From Sycobia sp. Sy_11 (Eukaryota > Arthropoda > Insecta > Hymenoptera > Epichrysomallidae): a stretch of DNA of 64,000 nucleotides. The stretch covers positions 587,001 to 651,000 of the forward strand of contig JACCIC010000224.1 of assembly GCA_018907035.1 (NCBI GenBank), in the 5' to 3' direction. The notes beneath the pieces are model-generated. The model searched no databases. It was not told where the DNA came from and saw nothing but the letters and a program-made list of their open reading frames with translations. Below are positions 11,585 to 25,409 of this stretch, in pieces. Both the position numbers and the translations under genes were made by a program. Position 1 is the first letter of the stretch, and each line of letters begins with the position of its first letter.

Positions 11585-13373
11585 TTATGTATATAAAATT
11601 GAATATACATAACTTTTTAAAATAATTCTTTTATTTTTAAATTCAATATTTACTAATTCCATATATAATAATAACAATATCATTATAACATGTAGCTTTA
11701 AGATTCATAATTAATAATTCGAATAAAATATAAACAGAAGGTAAAATAATAATTATAGGAGGAATATATGTTTTTAATGATCTATTGTATGATAAATTAT
11801 GATTATTATGCTTTCATTTATTTTTGATTTTCGACCGATTATATATGAATTTAAATTTACCATATAGGTATACTTACCAGAACATAATTTTTTTATTATA
11901 ATATAACATTATAGTATATTTAGTAAAAAATAAATCTTCACAAAGAATATTCTACTACCGAAGAGCTTTTAAAATTTTTTGACGACAATAAAAACAGCGG
12001 AAAAGAAAGGGATCGCAATTCTTCCGTCGCTGAACAATGACGACTACGCTTATTGTACTTTTATTTTGTATAACATCAAAAGCCGTGCTTACGCAGAAAA
12101 AAATTCTTGTTTACACGAGTAGCTAGATTATTAAATGATGGTACAAATGCTTATAGGGAAGATAATTATAATTCAAGTAATAAATAAAATTTTATTGGAT
12201 AATTAATTTCAGCAATACACTATATATTTAATCCATAGGATACTAAAAGTTATATCTTAGGAATCCATGTAATAATATATAACATTGATATATAAGTAAT
12301 AAGAATAAAAATATATTCAGTTTCACAATATTGATTATTTTCTAAATTACATTTATATAATTACATTAGTATCAATCATTTTCGAAGATATTATATTGTA
12401 TATAGTATATAGTTATCGTTATAAAATCAATTACATTTCTAACTTTAGCTTTATTTTTATTTACATATTTTATAGCTATATTTTTATTATACATACTTTA
12501 TTAAAAATTTACAGAAATTATATAACAAAATTTAAATATAAATTTTTATCATTCATTTAACCGAATATTTCTTTCTATATAATGACGTATACAGTAGATG
12601 TATAGCCTAAGCAATAATAACATAGAGGTTTATATAAGTAAATCTATTATTTTAATATACGTATTAAGTTTTGAATAAATTTCACATAGTTCACATAAAT
12701 TCAATATGGCATTACGATTAGACATTTAAATATTACAATTTTATTTTATAAAAATTATACAATTAATTAAACCAGGGCGAGTTTAATACGGCTTATAATT
12801 CCGACATTTAAAATAAAAATTGAATTAATTGGATTAATATAATTCCTAAGATAATAAAAATTTACTTAATGATCCGTAGTTTAAAACTATTAATAAAAAG
12901 ATCTAATAATAAAATAATTTTAACGTGTAATTTACAACTATTATATGTACTTGAATCAATAATGTTGCTGAATAATTTTTGAATACAATTTAAATGCACA
13001 AATTATAAATAATTGCACTTAAAAATATTTTTTTTTCATTTTTTGGTGCATCTTCATTTCTGAAAGAAGTAAAACGAAAAACTTTTTTAACATACCGAAA
13101 TTATTTAAATTTGAAAATTATTTTTCAAACTTAATTCCTATGCAATTATCTATTATAGAAAAATTTTAAATAATGTTATTTAATTAAAAAACAAAAAAGT
13201 ATATTAAATTTTTCATGCATCAACCCTATTATCCATACATATAAAAGTTTTCTGTAAATTATATTTTAAAACAAAATGCTATAAAAACTAAAAAAAATTT
13301 GCGTGTTTAACTCTTTATTTATATTGTGTAATGAATTTGCTAGTATACGTAATAAATCAATCATTCGCATTTC

Positions 13374-13374
<1 letters not shown>

Positions 13375-13418
<44 letters not shown>
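13375..13418. repeat. (GT)n microsatellite
   Basis: About 22 perfect GT units; the minus-strand ORF here is its Thr-His translation. Confidence 0.95.
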
Positions 13419-13419
<1 letters not shown>

Positions 13420-13706
13420 CTTATAATGCTTAATATAGTTTTAATGTATAATGTATAATAAGTTATACAAAGCGTAAACAGAATATTCAATCTTAATGCC
13501 ATCATCAAAATTATTTACGAACATAATACGGTCATTTATATTTATATATCAATTATGAGTTAAAGGGCATTTAAGTGGGCGGGATTGAACGGATCCACTC
13601 TTTGTAACTGCAAGCGCTTCATGAATAAATATGATGCATATATTTATGCTCCGAAAACGTATTTTCCATAAAACAAATCTGAAAGTAGCCGGGATGAATT
13701 TTTAGT

Positions 13707-13713
13707 ATGTATA

Positions 13714-13745
<32 letters not shown>

Positions 13746-13762
13746 TATGTATGTATGTATGC

Positions 13763-13795
<33 letters not shown>

Positions 13796-13934
13796 TGTGT
13801 GTGTGAATGTATGTATGTATGTATGTATGTATGTATGTATGTATGTATGTATGTATGTATGTATGTATGTATGCATGTATGTATTTAGGAATGTATGTAG
13901 GTATGCATGTAGGTATGTATGTATGGATGTATAA
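13707..13934 (+). repeat. (TATG)n tetranucleotide array with a (TA)n leader
   Basis: A (TA)n segment (13716-13744) runs into about 40 units of TATG/ATGT, interrupted by single-base variants (GTGTGAATG at about 13797, TGCATG at about 13872, TTTAGGAATG at about 13884). Because 4 and 3 are coprime, the array is open in more than one frame and produces Met-Tyr-Val-Cys pseudo-proteins that are not genes. Confidence 0.95.
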
Positions 13935-15330
13935 TACGGTGCGGCGCTATAATGATATACAGCATAATCGGGTCTTTTATAGAGTAGATAATTTAAATTA
14001 CCTCTTACATTGATTTCAATCTAAATCTGACTTTTTAATCTGTCATTAAATCTTTATAAATTTAAAAAGAAATTTTTGTATATTTTTTAATATTTTTCAA
14101 TCTTCTTTAATATTATTCAGTTCCCACCTATTCGTGTTTTCATTATTGCGGTAATACGAATCAGCTTTACAGATGTTCACAGTATAGTTGTAAATACACA
14201 TATATATGTGCATTAGCAGAGTGGTACCATTACATTTTACGTGTGCATAGATCAAAAATTGAATTATATTATTTCTATTATTGAATACTGTCTACTACAA
14301 AATGAATTATATTATTATATTATTGAAGAGCTCTCTGGAACATGCATCCGGCAATGATCTCTTGTAAGGTGGGAAATATCTGGTACAGTTTTTTCAATAA
14401 ACTATTTAACTTTAATATTACTCCTCATTTTTTAATCTTTATAAATTACCTGTTTATTAAAATAATTGAAATAATTTTTAAATTATTACAATAATGATAT
14501 ATCAAAATACAACACATTTAATTGAAATTTTGGTTCAATTTTCATGCTCAATCGCTTTGGCAAATTTTTTTTATAAGTTAAACTTCTATTATTCTTGGAG
14601 TTCTCGTATAATCCAAATGCATTTAACATTCGGTTACCGTGTAATACTTTTTCTCATCTTATCATATTTTTATTTTAACTTTTAAAACGCAACTTATATT
14701 TTCTTTTTTCTTTGTTCATTGTCGGTGGAATAGAAATATAAAATCCAACAGTATATGTACATCATTTTATTAAAAAAAGCCTCTTCATTTATACTCTGTT
14801 CGCACCTATTCGAGTTAGCCTTAACTGTAAGTGAGTGCCGATAGCTTCCATACGAACACATCCAATATTTTGACATATAATATATATCTTATTGAAATTT
14901 GAGTTCAAATTATGGGCAAAACAAATGAGCAATGTAAATCCATTGTCGAAAGAAAAGATGAATGAATTAATTTCTATAGATATTGTGCAGTGGTCAGGAA
15001 ATTGAAACGAACTCTCACATACACATACACCCACAACTACAGATACACACAGACCGTCGCCTCCCTCCAACACGTTAGGAATACTATATTGATTATCATT
15101 TTCTGAAGTATACATTTCGAGTTTTATCAATTCTCAAATAAGTTTATGATTTGGAAAAAATTTTAATTATCATATTACACCATATGAGTTCTCTTAAGCA
15201 TGTACCAATACTCTTTTAGTAATGTGGTTAAGTAAATACACTTATTATTATCCTTATCTTTTTCTCTCCCTTTTCTATTTTTAACTCGCATTTCGATGAT
15301 GCATAAAATTTTAATAGTATATATATTGAA

Positions 15331-15524
15331 AGTTACCCATGGCTCTCGTGCGAAGCACAGGGAAAAATAGACACAGCATTCCTAAGACTATAATTTATAG
15401 AGCATATGATACAGGGTTAAACGAGGTATAAGCAAAGATCATTGTTCGCGCAGGGAGGGAGGTTTTTCGTTTGCTCGGAAACACGGTGTCCTTTATATAC
15501 ACATATATACACAATATACAATAT

Positions 15525-15577
<53 letters not shown>

Positions 15578-15700
15578 CACTGGGTATCCTTCGTTCTATA
15601 TACAAAGGCCAGTGTACAGCACATGGCGTGTAATTGGAAAATCGTTAGTATCGCCCCGCGAATCTCACGTGCGTGTCGCGCGTCGGCGGAGAGTAATTTG

Positions 15701-15753
<53 letters not shown>

Positions 15754-15970
15754 ATATTGTATATATATATATATCGTTGCGATAGCGCATTTGCGTATGC
15801 GTTCATGTGTGCGCGTGTATGAGGGTAAGTCTCTCTCTCTCCCTCTCTTACACAGTGCGTGCATATATAGCAAAACAACAACGAGGGATCACGAGAGCCG
15901 CGTATACATTTTCATCGTTTCCCCACATATAGCCGGATGCAATAAACGTCGGATCAATTAAGATTGGCCT
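15331..15970. promoter_or_regulatory. GC-richer island with two long (TA)n arrays, candidate intronic element
   Basis: Non-repetitive GC-richer sequence (15331-15480, 15575-15700, 15775-15965) is split by (TA)n arrays at about 15528-15570 and 15702-15750, plus a short TA run at about 15759-15774. The last part holds homeodomain-type cores (ATCAATTAAG at about 15953 and TAATTA at about 15985). The regulatory role is inferred from composition and position. Confidence 0.3.
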
Positions 15971-16179
15971 CGCGGATAACTGTCTAATTAAATAATACTT
16001 TCTTAAGCATTTTCAACTATCTCAGTGGAAGTGTGGTGCGCAAGAACGGAGCGCTCATTTGTAGATTGATTTTATTTATTGTTATAGTTTGAGGGATGAT
16101 TTATGGAATAGAGATAAATCTTACGGCAAAATGGCAGTTGAAGTGAAAACTTTCATTTATATAGCTTTACGATCTGAAT

Positions 16180-16462
16180 ATATATATATATATATATATA
16201 TATAGAAGAGAGAGAGAGAGAGACAGATGAGAGGATAGAGACAGAGAGACGAGAGAGATAGAGACAGAGAGAGAGAGAGAAGACAGAGAGAGAGAAGAGA
16301 CAGAGAGAGAGAGACAGACAGAGAGAGAGAGAGACAGCAGAGCGACAAGACGAGAGACCAAGAGAGACAGAGACGAGAGAGAGAGAGAGAGAGACATAGA
16401 GAGAGGAGAGAGAGAGAGTGAGAGAGAGAGAGAGAGCGAGGACAGAGAGTTAGAGAGAAGAA
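16180..16462. repeat. (TA)n followed by an interrupted (GA)n/GACA array
   Basis: A short (TA)n run (to about 16204) is followed by about 255 bp of purine repeat in which GAGA blocks are broken by GACAGA, GATAGA and GACGAGA variants. Both strands show only Ser-Leu or Arg-Glu translations. Confidence 0.9.
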
Positions 16463-17039
16463 AGGATTATTATAAGTCTAACTAAAATTTCAGTAATATT
16501 TTTAATGTACGTGAATACATCTGCATAATCACACAAGCGCATAAAATATGCAAAGTTTAAAAATAAATGAAAGTTTCCTAATTAATGTATAATTATTTAT
16601 GTTTTTAACCTATAAATAAATGCATGTAAAATGTATATAAAATGTATATAAAGTGTTTATCAGTCCATGGCATAATTTAAAGATTCTCAGGGACTCTTTC
16701 GAAACGTATAGGTAAAGAAAACTTTCTGTCAACAAACTCGAAGTCATCAGTTTCGATTCAAAGACCATTTCTTCTATTTACAACTTGAAATAGAATCTAT
16801 AAAGTGTTTTGTATCCATTCTGGCATAGAATTTTTGGCATGACGAACTATAATGTCATTGAAAGTGAGTTATGAAGGAAAATAATAAATGACGAAAAAAT
16901 CATACACCGCGTGAATCGATTATATACAAAAAAACAACATCCAATACTTTCGAGATCTTTGTAGATTGATATTTCAACTCACTAGAGGTGTATGTAAATT
17001 ATTATGAATAAAAGTCAAAAACAATCCATACACATAAAG

Positions 17040-17743
17040 CCTCGATGTAGAACCACAGACAGGTGACACTTGCGCAAAAAATTAGACCCACCCTGTATTA
17101 CTTAAATATCGCTAATCGAATTATCGTCGATTACGAGAACGCGATCCGCGCTCTCGGAGAACGTTCGGGCGCGATGAACATCGGTTTCCTGTCGCGCGGC
17201 GAGAAAAAGGACGTCGTCGAGAAATCGGAACGAATAAAAGTACACATGCGGGACAATGTAGTCTACTGATGGCACGAACGCCTCCTAAGAATAATCCTCT
17301 CGCTGATATATTATATCGGTGCAAAATAAGAATATAGCGCGCACGCGGTACGAGCGTATGCGTATATATAGAGGTGCGAAATCCTTCTAACGAGTTATAG
17401 TAAATAATAAGTAGAGTATATACTTGAATGGCGAAGAAAGAGAGAGAGAGAGAGTGAGAGGGGGGAAGAGCGGTAGAAGAAGAAGAAGCGAGCGAGGTAG
17501 AAAAAATTTTTTTTTTGTTGAAGCTGAGTTCAGAAGAGAAGGATGTCGGGGAGTGAGGAATAAAAGGAAGGGAAAAAAGGAGGCTTTAAGTCAGACGCAT
17601 CTTAAGAGCCGAATTGACGTGTCTACTAATGGATCAAGCCGCCCGCCCATCCTCCTTATTCGGCTCGCCCGCGCCTCTGCACTTTTCCCTTTTAGTCTCG
17701 GCCCGTCACCGCTGCGGCTTTTTATATATTTTATATATACGGC

Positions 17744-17806
<63 letters not shown>

Positions 17807-18030
17807 AAGCGGGCCGAACGAACCTGTTTTCCGCACCAAATCCTCGCCCACGCATGGCCGCGTCGTCGTGGTCGTCGTCGTCGTCCTGTTCGTTCTCGTC
17901 TTGTTCTGGCTCTGCCTTTTTTCTGTCGCTGCTCGACGCGCACAACGGGTGCGCGGTCGCGCGCGCGTTCTCTCAAATTAACCGTAATTATAGATATACG
18001 TACAAAAAGGAGGACCATGAGCCTTTTTCT
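17040..18030. promoter_or_regulatory. GC-rich island, candidate intronic regulatory element
   Basis: GC-richer from about 17040 (ACAGGTGACAC) to about 18000, with a (GA)n tract near 17440 and a (TA)n array of about 27 units at 17747-17801. A TCGTCG-rich stretch lies at about 17860-17890. Open frames on both strands cover the repeats and lack domains. Confidence 0.3.
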
Positions 18031-18034
18031 TAAA

Positions 18035-18596
18035 TCGAAAAATAGTTTTACAATTTTGTACCAATTTCTAAAACAGTGGGAATAAATCTGATGCGGCTGC
18101 TGCTCGATTATACAAAGAATTGAACGACTGCTAAAATTAATTTTCTAATTATGTTTCTTTTATTCTAAATAAAGGTAAGGCCAAAAATGAAATTATCAGT
18201 AGGAAGCTAATGATCAAAATTTATTATAAAATTTATATTCATAAATTTAACAATTTGCAATAAATGTAGTATAATTTTTTTCTTTTATCCAGAAGAAAAA
18301 ACTGAGAAATAATAAAGTAATAGTTAAAGTAAAAATTTAAGATTTTTCTTTGTTCAACATTATTTTTTGGCTATAATTTCTTCAAGACTCCCTTCTTATC
18401 TAAATTATCGTGCTTAGGCTGAAAAAAACATGTTGAAAATAAATATTAATGTAATTTCTCATGCATTCATTAAAACGGTAAATATTTTAAGAATTTTTCT
18501 GCAATAAGTAAATGACAATAAATTTCATATCAATAATTCCAAATAAAGAACTATTTATTAATTAGTGGAAATTCGAAATTACTTTGTTAATTTATA

Positions 18597-18642
<46 letters not shown>

Positions 18643-19380
18643 ATAATTAATTTTCTCAATAATAATAATAATGAAAATAAAATACTTTATGACAATCATT
18701 ATAGTCATTTGTTGTAAGTTCAAAAAATTTAATTAAATAAGGCTCTAAAACCGATAAATACGTGGTAATGTCAATTTATATATCGTTCCGATTCAAACGA
18801 AAAGCTGATGTAATTAAATCTTCGAATTGATACTAAAATATTAAATTTACGGTATTTCTATGATACATTGATAAAATGCAAACGTATATCTAGAATTGTG
18901 ATTCCCGATATCCTACTGATGACAAGTTCAGCAGGTGTGTATAGGTAAAAACGTAATATCGTTCGATAAAAACGTTAATATACATAAGAAGTTATATTTA
19001 TTTCTAAAACTTTAACCTTCAATTTTCAACTTATTAATTTTTTTCTTATTCATACTCGAGGATTGGCATTAATTCGCTCATAATGTTTCAATGAATAATG
19101 AGTTAGATCGAGTAATAAATATATTTTCTTAATTAAAATAATATACACTAACACATACATTATACGCAGTTGTTCATTTTTCAAGTTAATAGTTCCATAT
19201 TTTATTCTCCTCTTTCTAACGCGTTCGATAACTTTATGCAAGAAAATATTTGCCCACTTCAAACATACCAAAAACTGTTCCTAGCAGTTGAGAATCTGAT
19301 ATGGAGAAAAAGTTCTTTAGAATAATCTGTCAAACCAGATCGAAAACAACATAATAGTAGTCTTCTAAAATTGGCCGAAA
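18035..19380. other. AT-rich intron DNA
   Basis: No gene or RNA seen. A (TA)n array lies at 18602-18640. The minus-strand ORF at 19050-19271 shows no domain. Confidence 0.6.
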
Positions 19381-19694
19381 TTCCTAGGGCGAGCTAATCG
19401 TGCCGTGCACGACTTTAAAATAACGCTAATGAGCCCTGGTTACAGAGAGCGCGCAGTACCTTATCAGTCACGCCAATCCCGGCCGTGTACGCGGCGCCCT
19501 GGAGAGCCCCGGAATTATTCAATTTTCTCACATACATACACGGGGCACCCAAAAATATTGGTAAATGGCATATATGGGAAAGAATATGCGACGGTGCATG
19601 TCAGGGGTGTGGAAAGAAAAGGAACACCAAACCAGACTCAAAATTTATCGTTGGTGTTGAGCATGTTCTAAGACAGGAAGAAAAGACGGAAAGC

Positions 19695-19767
<73 letters not shown>

Positions 19768-19964
19768 CAGAGAAAGAGAGAGAGGAAGGGAAATAGCAGA
19801 GTGGTTTAAAGTGGTAGAGAGGTGCCGAAACGATCAAACTTCGACTTATCCGCTCGGCCACTGGGTTTATTATTCTTACGTGCCGTGCGTGCTGATGTGC
19901 ACGAGCGCAAGCTCGAGCTGGGCGCCGACGAGGAAGGCAAAACAGTCGAGGATAGTTTTGCAAT

Positions 19965-20012
<48 letters not shown>

Positions 20013-20270
20013 GCAATTTCGCTCGCGTGACAAATAAAGCTCGGACTTTCTATATACATCATGAGCATATATATCCATTTATTTCGTATACCTCTCTCCT
20101 GTGTGTTTGTATTCCTTTTTATTTTGTTGTTTTCTAGCCCGTTACACATTGCGGGACATCTGGTCGATTATTGGGCGGCTGGTGGGCGGCGCTTTTATTA
20201 TAACTGTATGATATAATTCTTCACGGTGAGACGATTACACCGCCTCGTTTTTTCAACTATGTAGCTTTTT
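19381..20270. promoter_or_regulatory. GC-rich island with (GA)n and (TA)n arrays
   Basis: Begins abruptly at about 19385 (CTAGGGCGAGCTAATCG). It contains an imperfect (GA)n array at about 19697-19790, a GC-rich block at 19820-19960 and (TA)n at about 19970-20012. It ends with a GGGCGGCTGGTGGGCGGCG stretch near 20173. It is a candidate cis-regulatory element of Rx by position only. Confidence 0.3.
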
Positions 20271-20279
20271 TATATCTAA

Positions 20280-21415
20280 AATAAACTGTAAAATCGAATT
20301 CTTGGTCGAATCGCGATGTTATACGATTAGCAACGTAAATATTTTTTGTGAATTTACGTCATCGACCACAATTACCAAATTTAATAAAAATTTGATTTTA
20401 AATCGATTAAAATATTTCACAATTACATTAATCAAACAAATTTAAATGATTTCTAATTATGTAATATTCTTTTTCTGTAACATATTTTAATCAAATGGAC
20501 ATATAAAAAATTTTTCTAAAATGAATTATATTATATTAAATATTTTTTTTAACTTCATCTTAAACCATAGATTTTCTTCATTTAACTTTTTAATGTGTTT
20601 AGCTCATACTGGTAATTAGTATAAAGTTACTAATAAATTTAGTAATGAGAAATAATATAATCCTTAGATAATTCGTTTTTTAAAATTCAAAATTAAATGA
20701 ATTCGTTTAATCTACACTATATAGTTGTGAATGTTAATGAATGTCTAATTTTAATATAAGAAGTCCTATTATTAATAAATATATTTTAAAAATGTTATCA
20801 ACATCTTTCAATGGATTTCCTTTCAAGGATATTTAAAAAGGTAAATAAAATTTTAAAAGAAACATCAAAATAAATCGTTTAGTCTCTTTTCATATAGAGC
20901 TTTATCACGCAAAATATTCTATTCCATACACAAAATTAATTATCAGTAAATCAGTGATTTTATTTTTTTTATGTAAATTTAAGTTATATACGTGTGTATT
21001 TCATATCATACAATCACACTGTACATATATCAAACATTAACAACATAATGACAATTCTCTTATAAAATGTAGGAATTCGTATATTACAATAGGAAGATAA
21101 CTGGATACTGGTTTACTAGATCTTATATATAGTAGTTGAAGCAATTTTATAATAAAAATGCATGTATTAACTTGTGCACTTTATAGATTTAATATGAACA
21201 TTTGCTTCTGCAATTTAAATTGCTATTGAAGAAGTTTGATCGAGTTATAGAACAAATTGCAAGTTTCACGTCTGTTTAGGTCTATCTAATCGTATCTATA
21301 CAGTCCATTAACGAAGACGTTATTCAATTGACGGCACATCTGCTCTGGTTATGATTGAAAGTTATGAAGTCGGAGTAATTTAATTTCCCCATGCAAAACG
21401 TTCGCTTAAAATCTC

Positions 21416-21480
<65 letters not shown>

Positions 21481-21775
21481 TAATATTGGAAACAGATCTA
21501 TGCTTTGTAAATAAATTATGTGCACATACATTATTCGCAAGTCATTTTTAATATTAATATAATTGATTTCATTGACGGCAATATCAAATACATAAACTTC
21601 TCCGAACGAGACTTATTTTCTTTATGAATTTTATCCGAAAGAGTTCAATTTTGCCTAATTTTCTAAAATCCTTGAAACACGATGATATATAGTGTATAAT
21701 GAACTAATTTGTTTATTGATTATAATGTAAATAACATGATTTCTTGTAATATCAAAACAGCACATAGAGCGATTA
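20280..21775. other. AT-rich intron DNA
   Basis: Nothing recognisable except a (TA)n array of about 28 units at 21422-21477. Confidence 0.6.
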
Positions 21776-21895
21776 TTAGTCTTCAACGTGTCCACGCGAG
21801 AAATTAATTAACAATCCCTGCCGCTCGGATGCAGAGGTGTAAATAATTTCGCCAATCGCGAGAGCGGTCAGCAAGAAAGCTAGGAAGAGAGAGAA

Positions 21896-21951
<56 letters not shown>

Positions 21952-22519
21952 TGCGTGTACGCTGCAATCGAACGGCATCGACATTGTCGGGCGCGATTTA
22001 AATGGCTTCATCGTCGACTTTCCGGTGGATTGGAATAAGGCATTACGCCTCGCCGTAATAGTCGAGTAATGGCGGGTAATCGAATTCCGGGGCGATTCTT
22101 CGTGGCCGTAAGCGAGCATATATATCTAGTGATTCGGCGGGAATTGCAGAATCGTTCGAATTAAGACTCACTCGAGCCCCTCTCCTCTCTCACCCACGAC
22201 TTTCCAATCCCTCATCTTCCTATCCCAGCGTGAGTCTAGCAAGCGTTCTCTATATCTGGCGACTGCTAATTGTGCGCAGGTGTCGGATTGATCGCCCTAT
22301 ACCCGGAGAACCTATTTCTCCACCAGACCGGTGGCGTGGCGGAGCGACGCGACGGCGCGGGCGCAGGGCATACGTGTGAGCGAGTTCTCCACCGCCTCCA
22401 CGCGAATATATACATATATACATACAAATATATAGACCGATCGATAAGGCCCGTTCGCGCAGACATACGGTGGCTGGAGGGGGGAGGGGCGTTAGGCCAT
22501 GCGGCAACGCGGTGAAATG

Positions 22520-22581
<62 letters not shown>

Positions 22582-22760
22582 TTGGGACGTCGAGAGAGAG
22601 AGAGAGTGAGGACGGTGTGGAATCGAAGAACAAATACGCTTCTTGTTCACGGCGTTGCTTTTAATCTTGCCTTTTGATGGAGAGGTTAAGAGATCGAGTA
22701 GCTCATCCTTCGGGTAATTACCGGAATCTAATCGTTTGTAGGCTATGAAGACGAGCTATA
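21776..22760. promoter_or_regulatory. GC-rich island with homeodomain-type palindrome, candidate Rx enhancer
   Basis: (GA)n arrays at about 21899-21949 and 22521-22572 bracket unique GC-rich sequence. The unique part contains several TAAT/ATTA cores in GC-rich context (GGCATTACGCC near 22039, GGGTAATCGAATTCCGG near 22075) and a perfect palindrome GGTAATTACC at 22713-22722. TAATTA is the core bound by paired-class and Q50 homeodomains. No conserved ORF. The regulatory role is an inference. Confidence 0.4.
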
Positions 22761-22764
22761 AATT

Positions 22765-23870
22765 TTGTCTTTGAATTCTACTCAGTTGAAAACTTGTACA
22801 AAGACTATTCTATATTCAATATTATAATTTCTATTTACGTTTATCTCTTACATCTCTTTTTTGGGCGATAAAATCTGAAAAATTTCTAGAGATATACTTA
22901 AACGTGAAGGTGACCGAAAACAAAACTTGCATAAAAATCATGAATCATATATAAGCTACCCTTCTGTAAAATATGTATAAAGTAGCAATAGTAATTGCAG
23001 GACGTTGCTAAATTTGTATAGCAAACCCCTTAATGTTTTAAGGAGAATTGCTAGGGCAATACACAGCCAGATGATAGCTTGAGCATGAACATATGAGTAT
23101 CCTAATCTCTACTACAGGATCGTAATACAAAACTCCTTTACTTTAGACTACGATGTAAACTAGAGTACGAAGTAACAAAGATTGTAAGGTTGATCAAAAA
23201 ATATGATAAGTTAATTGAAGTACAGATGGAACTGTAGACAGACTCCTTCAGCTAACTAAAAAAAAGTATAACATGGTGTTCTTTGTAGAAATGTATGTGA
23301 TAAATACATATATAAGGTTTTTTTCTGAAGATTATCTACAGCGAATATACAAATATATGCAATGATGATCTGACCCGAAAACTGTAGAACAATCTAGTAC
23401 TATATTATAGCCGGTCAAAAAGATTAAATATATGCTATAGATTTAAATGGTCAAAAATAAAAAAATCTGTAACAAAATTAGTTGATTAAGGTAACGACAT
23501 TGCAAATTAATTCACTAAACGAGATACAAGTCCTAATTTGGACACTGTTAAGCTTTTCTCTTGAACTACATGTATGTTTTGCATTGACTATATTTATTAT
23601 ACTTTTAACTAGGTCTGCCTAATTATAGTGTTATAAATAATTTTGCAATAAACTTGTAAAAAACTTACATTTAATACATTTCGTCGAAAAAGACAATCAA
23701 CTGATTATATGCTATTAGACCTTTAGAAACTATTGGTCAAGTATTTCATTAGTGAATAATAAATGACCATGATGCAAAATCAAATATAATATACAAGCAA
23801 AATAAAAAAAACCATTACCTAAACCACTATGTTAATTACGCCGACCCTTATAGAATGTAATATCCACAGT
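22765..23870. other. AT-rich intron DNA of unknown origin
   Basis: No frame longer than a few dozen codons. The composition between about 22950 and 23680 is a little different (less poly-A/T), which hinted at an old transposon relic, but no domain could be recognised. Confidence 0.4.
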
Positions 23871-23929
23871 ATTAGGTACGCTTATTGAAATTTTCATGAC
23901 ACTTCAAATGAAACCCCAATAAAGAATGA

Positions 23930-24307
23930 AAGTACGATCGAAAATGAACGCGAGCGAGCGCGTGCGCCCGAGTATGCATGCATGCGTGCTTGGCGAAGGG
24001 TGAGAATGAGACGAAAAGCATGTACCCAAGAACTGAGAGGGTGAGAGAGAGAGAGAGAGAAGTGATGGAGGTAGAAAGTGATGGAGCAATCGTCGCGTCG
24101 GAAAGCGCTTTGGCCAAAGCCCAGGCGACAAAAGAAAGGGTTCGTTTAATGTGTAACGTGGCTGTCCCCCTACCTCCCTCTTTATGTCTCTCTGTCTTTC
24201 TGCCTCTCTCACTCTCCCTCTCTTCCTCTCTATACCTCGGAAGAGCTGAACGCAAAAGAGAGGAAGACGAGATTTCTAGATTGTTGCCCGATCCTCTAGA
24301 AGTGTGG

Positions 24308-24365
<58 letters not shown>

Positions 24366-24620
24366 AGGTCAAATTAGTCAACTCATTTGTTTTCTGGTGG
24401 TAATTAGTATTTTCATTGTAGCCAGAGGAACTTCGCTTTTACCTTCCTCCTCCTGGAGGCCAATTTTTGTATTAGTTTTGCCGGTAATTTGTAATTTGGA
24501 CGCTGCTCTTTTGTTCTTCGTAGCTTCAAAACGTGGGCGAAACATTAGTGGATTTTTTCTTTGTTTAGTTAACGCGAATGATTCGTTTACGCTGCATAAT
24601 TATAAAATCTAATACTATAT
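23930..24620. promoter_or_regulatory. Mixed GC-richer segment with (GA), (CT) and (TA) arrays
   Basis: GC-richer sequence at 23935-24300 has short GA and CT tracts, then (TA)n of about 27 units at 24311-24364, then sequence with GTAATTAG and GGTAATTTG cores to about 24500. ORFs on both strands lack domains. Confidence 0.25.
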
Positions 24621-24949
24621 AGTACTCATTTTAAGCAGTGCCGATTTTTTGTTTGAAGCGCAAGAATTATTGTTTCATTTGGTAATTTTAGAATTGCTCC
24701 TCTCATTTCCTACAACAATTTCGTTCCGACTCAAATAAATTTACATTTGAAAATGACTGTCCTATTGAACAGTAGTAAATACTACATCTTTTCTAAGCTA
24801 ATATATGCTTTCTCATTTTTACGCAACCCTTTGTAAATAGAATAATAGATAATTATTTACATGTATCGTAGAGCGAGTAAACATATGAATTGTAAAATTA
24901 AATTATATAAGCAGTAGACAGTTAAAATGAAACAAACATGCATCAAAAA

Positions 24950-25347
24950 AGGCGTTAGGGATTACGCGCGAGCTATTCCGTGACCGTACGGTTGCACCCC
25001 CGGCTTTTAGAGTAAGTACAGTAACGGAAACGGCGAGGCAGAGAGGGGAGAGGGTGGCAGGCGTAGAGGGCAAGGAGCCAAGCTGTAAATAGGGGATATA
25101 TAAGGAAAAAGGGCAGCATTAATCGAAGCGACGCGTCTCTGCAAATTGCGGAGGGGGTGAATTAGCGGGGGTGCTTGGAATATTAATGTCGGCGCGTCCC
25201 GCTAATACACCTGCCTGGCCGATCGTCCGTTTATCGTAGCGTTGCATCGATCCGTTGCCTAGGCTGGTATCACGCTACCGAGGCACATTCCACATTAATA
25301 CTATGTATGCGCGCGCGCGTGGGGTGTGTGTGTGTGCGTGCGTGTTT

Positions 25348-25405
<58 letters not shown>
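24950..25405. promoter_or_regulatory. Compact GC-rich island ending in (GC)n-(GT)n-(TA)n, candidate intronic element
   Basis: A sharply bounded unique GC-rich block runs from about 24950 to 25300, with stretches such as GGAATATTAATGTCGGCGCG and several AATTAGCG/GCTAATAC cores. It ends in a GCGCGCGCG-GTGTGTGT run at about 25310-25347 (Z-DNA-prone) and (TA)n at 25351-25405. No ORF. Confidence 0.35.

Positions 25406-25409
<4 letters not shown>

Larger units (their letters stand above)
11260..15330. other. AT-rich intron DNA without recognisable function
   Basis: Very AT-rich. It contains (TA)n at 11537-11581, (GT)n at 13375-13418 and the TATG array at 13707-13934. A few short less AT-rich pieces (about 13570-13620, 14320-14390 and 15000-15080) show nothing recognisable. 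Confidence 0.6.

Noticed and set aside
17424..18033. Long + frames of 139-185 codons
   Set aside because: Kept open by GC-rich sequence and a (TA)n array; no known motif, and frames on the other strand are equally long.
22950..23700. Possible relic of a copia-type retrotransposon
   Set aside because: The texture suggested old coding DNA, but no reverse transcriptase, integrase or RNase H motif could be read in any frame.
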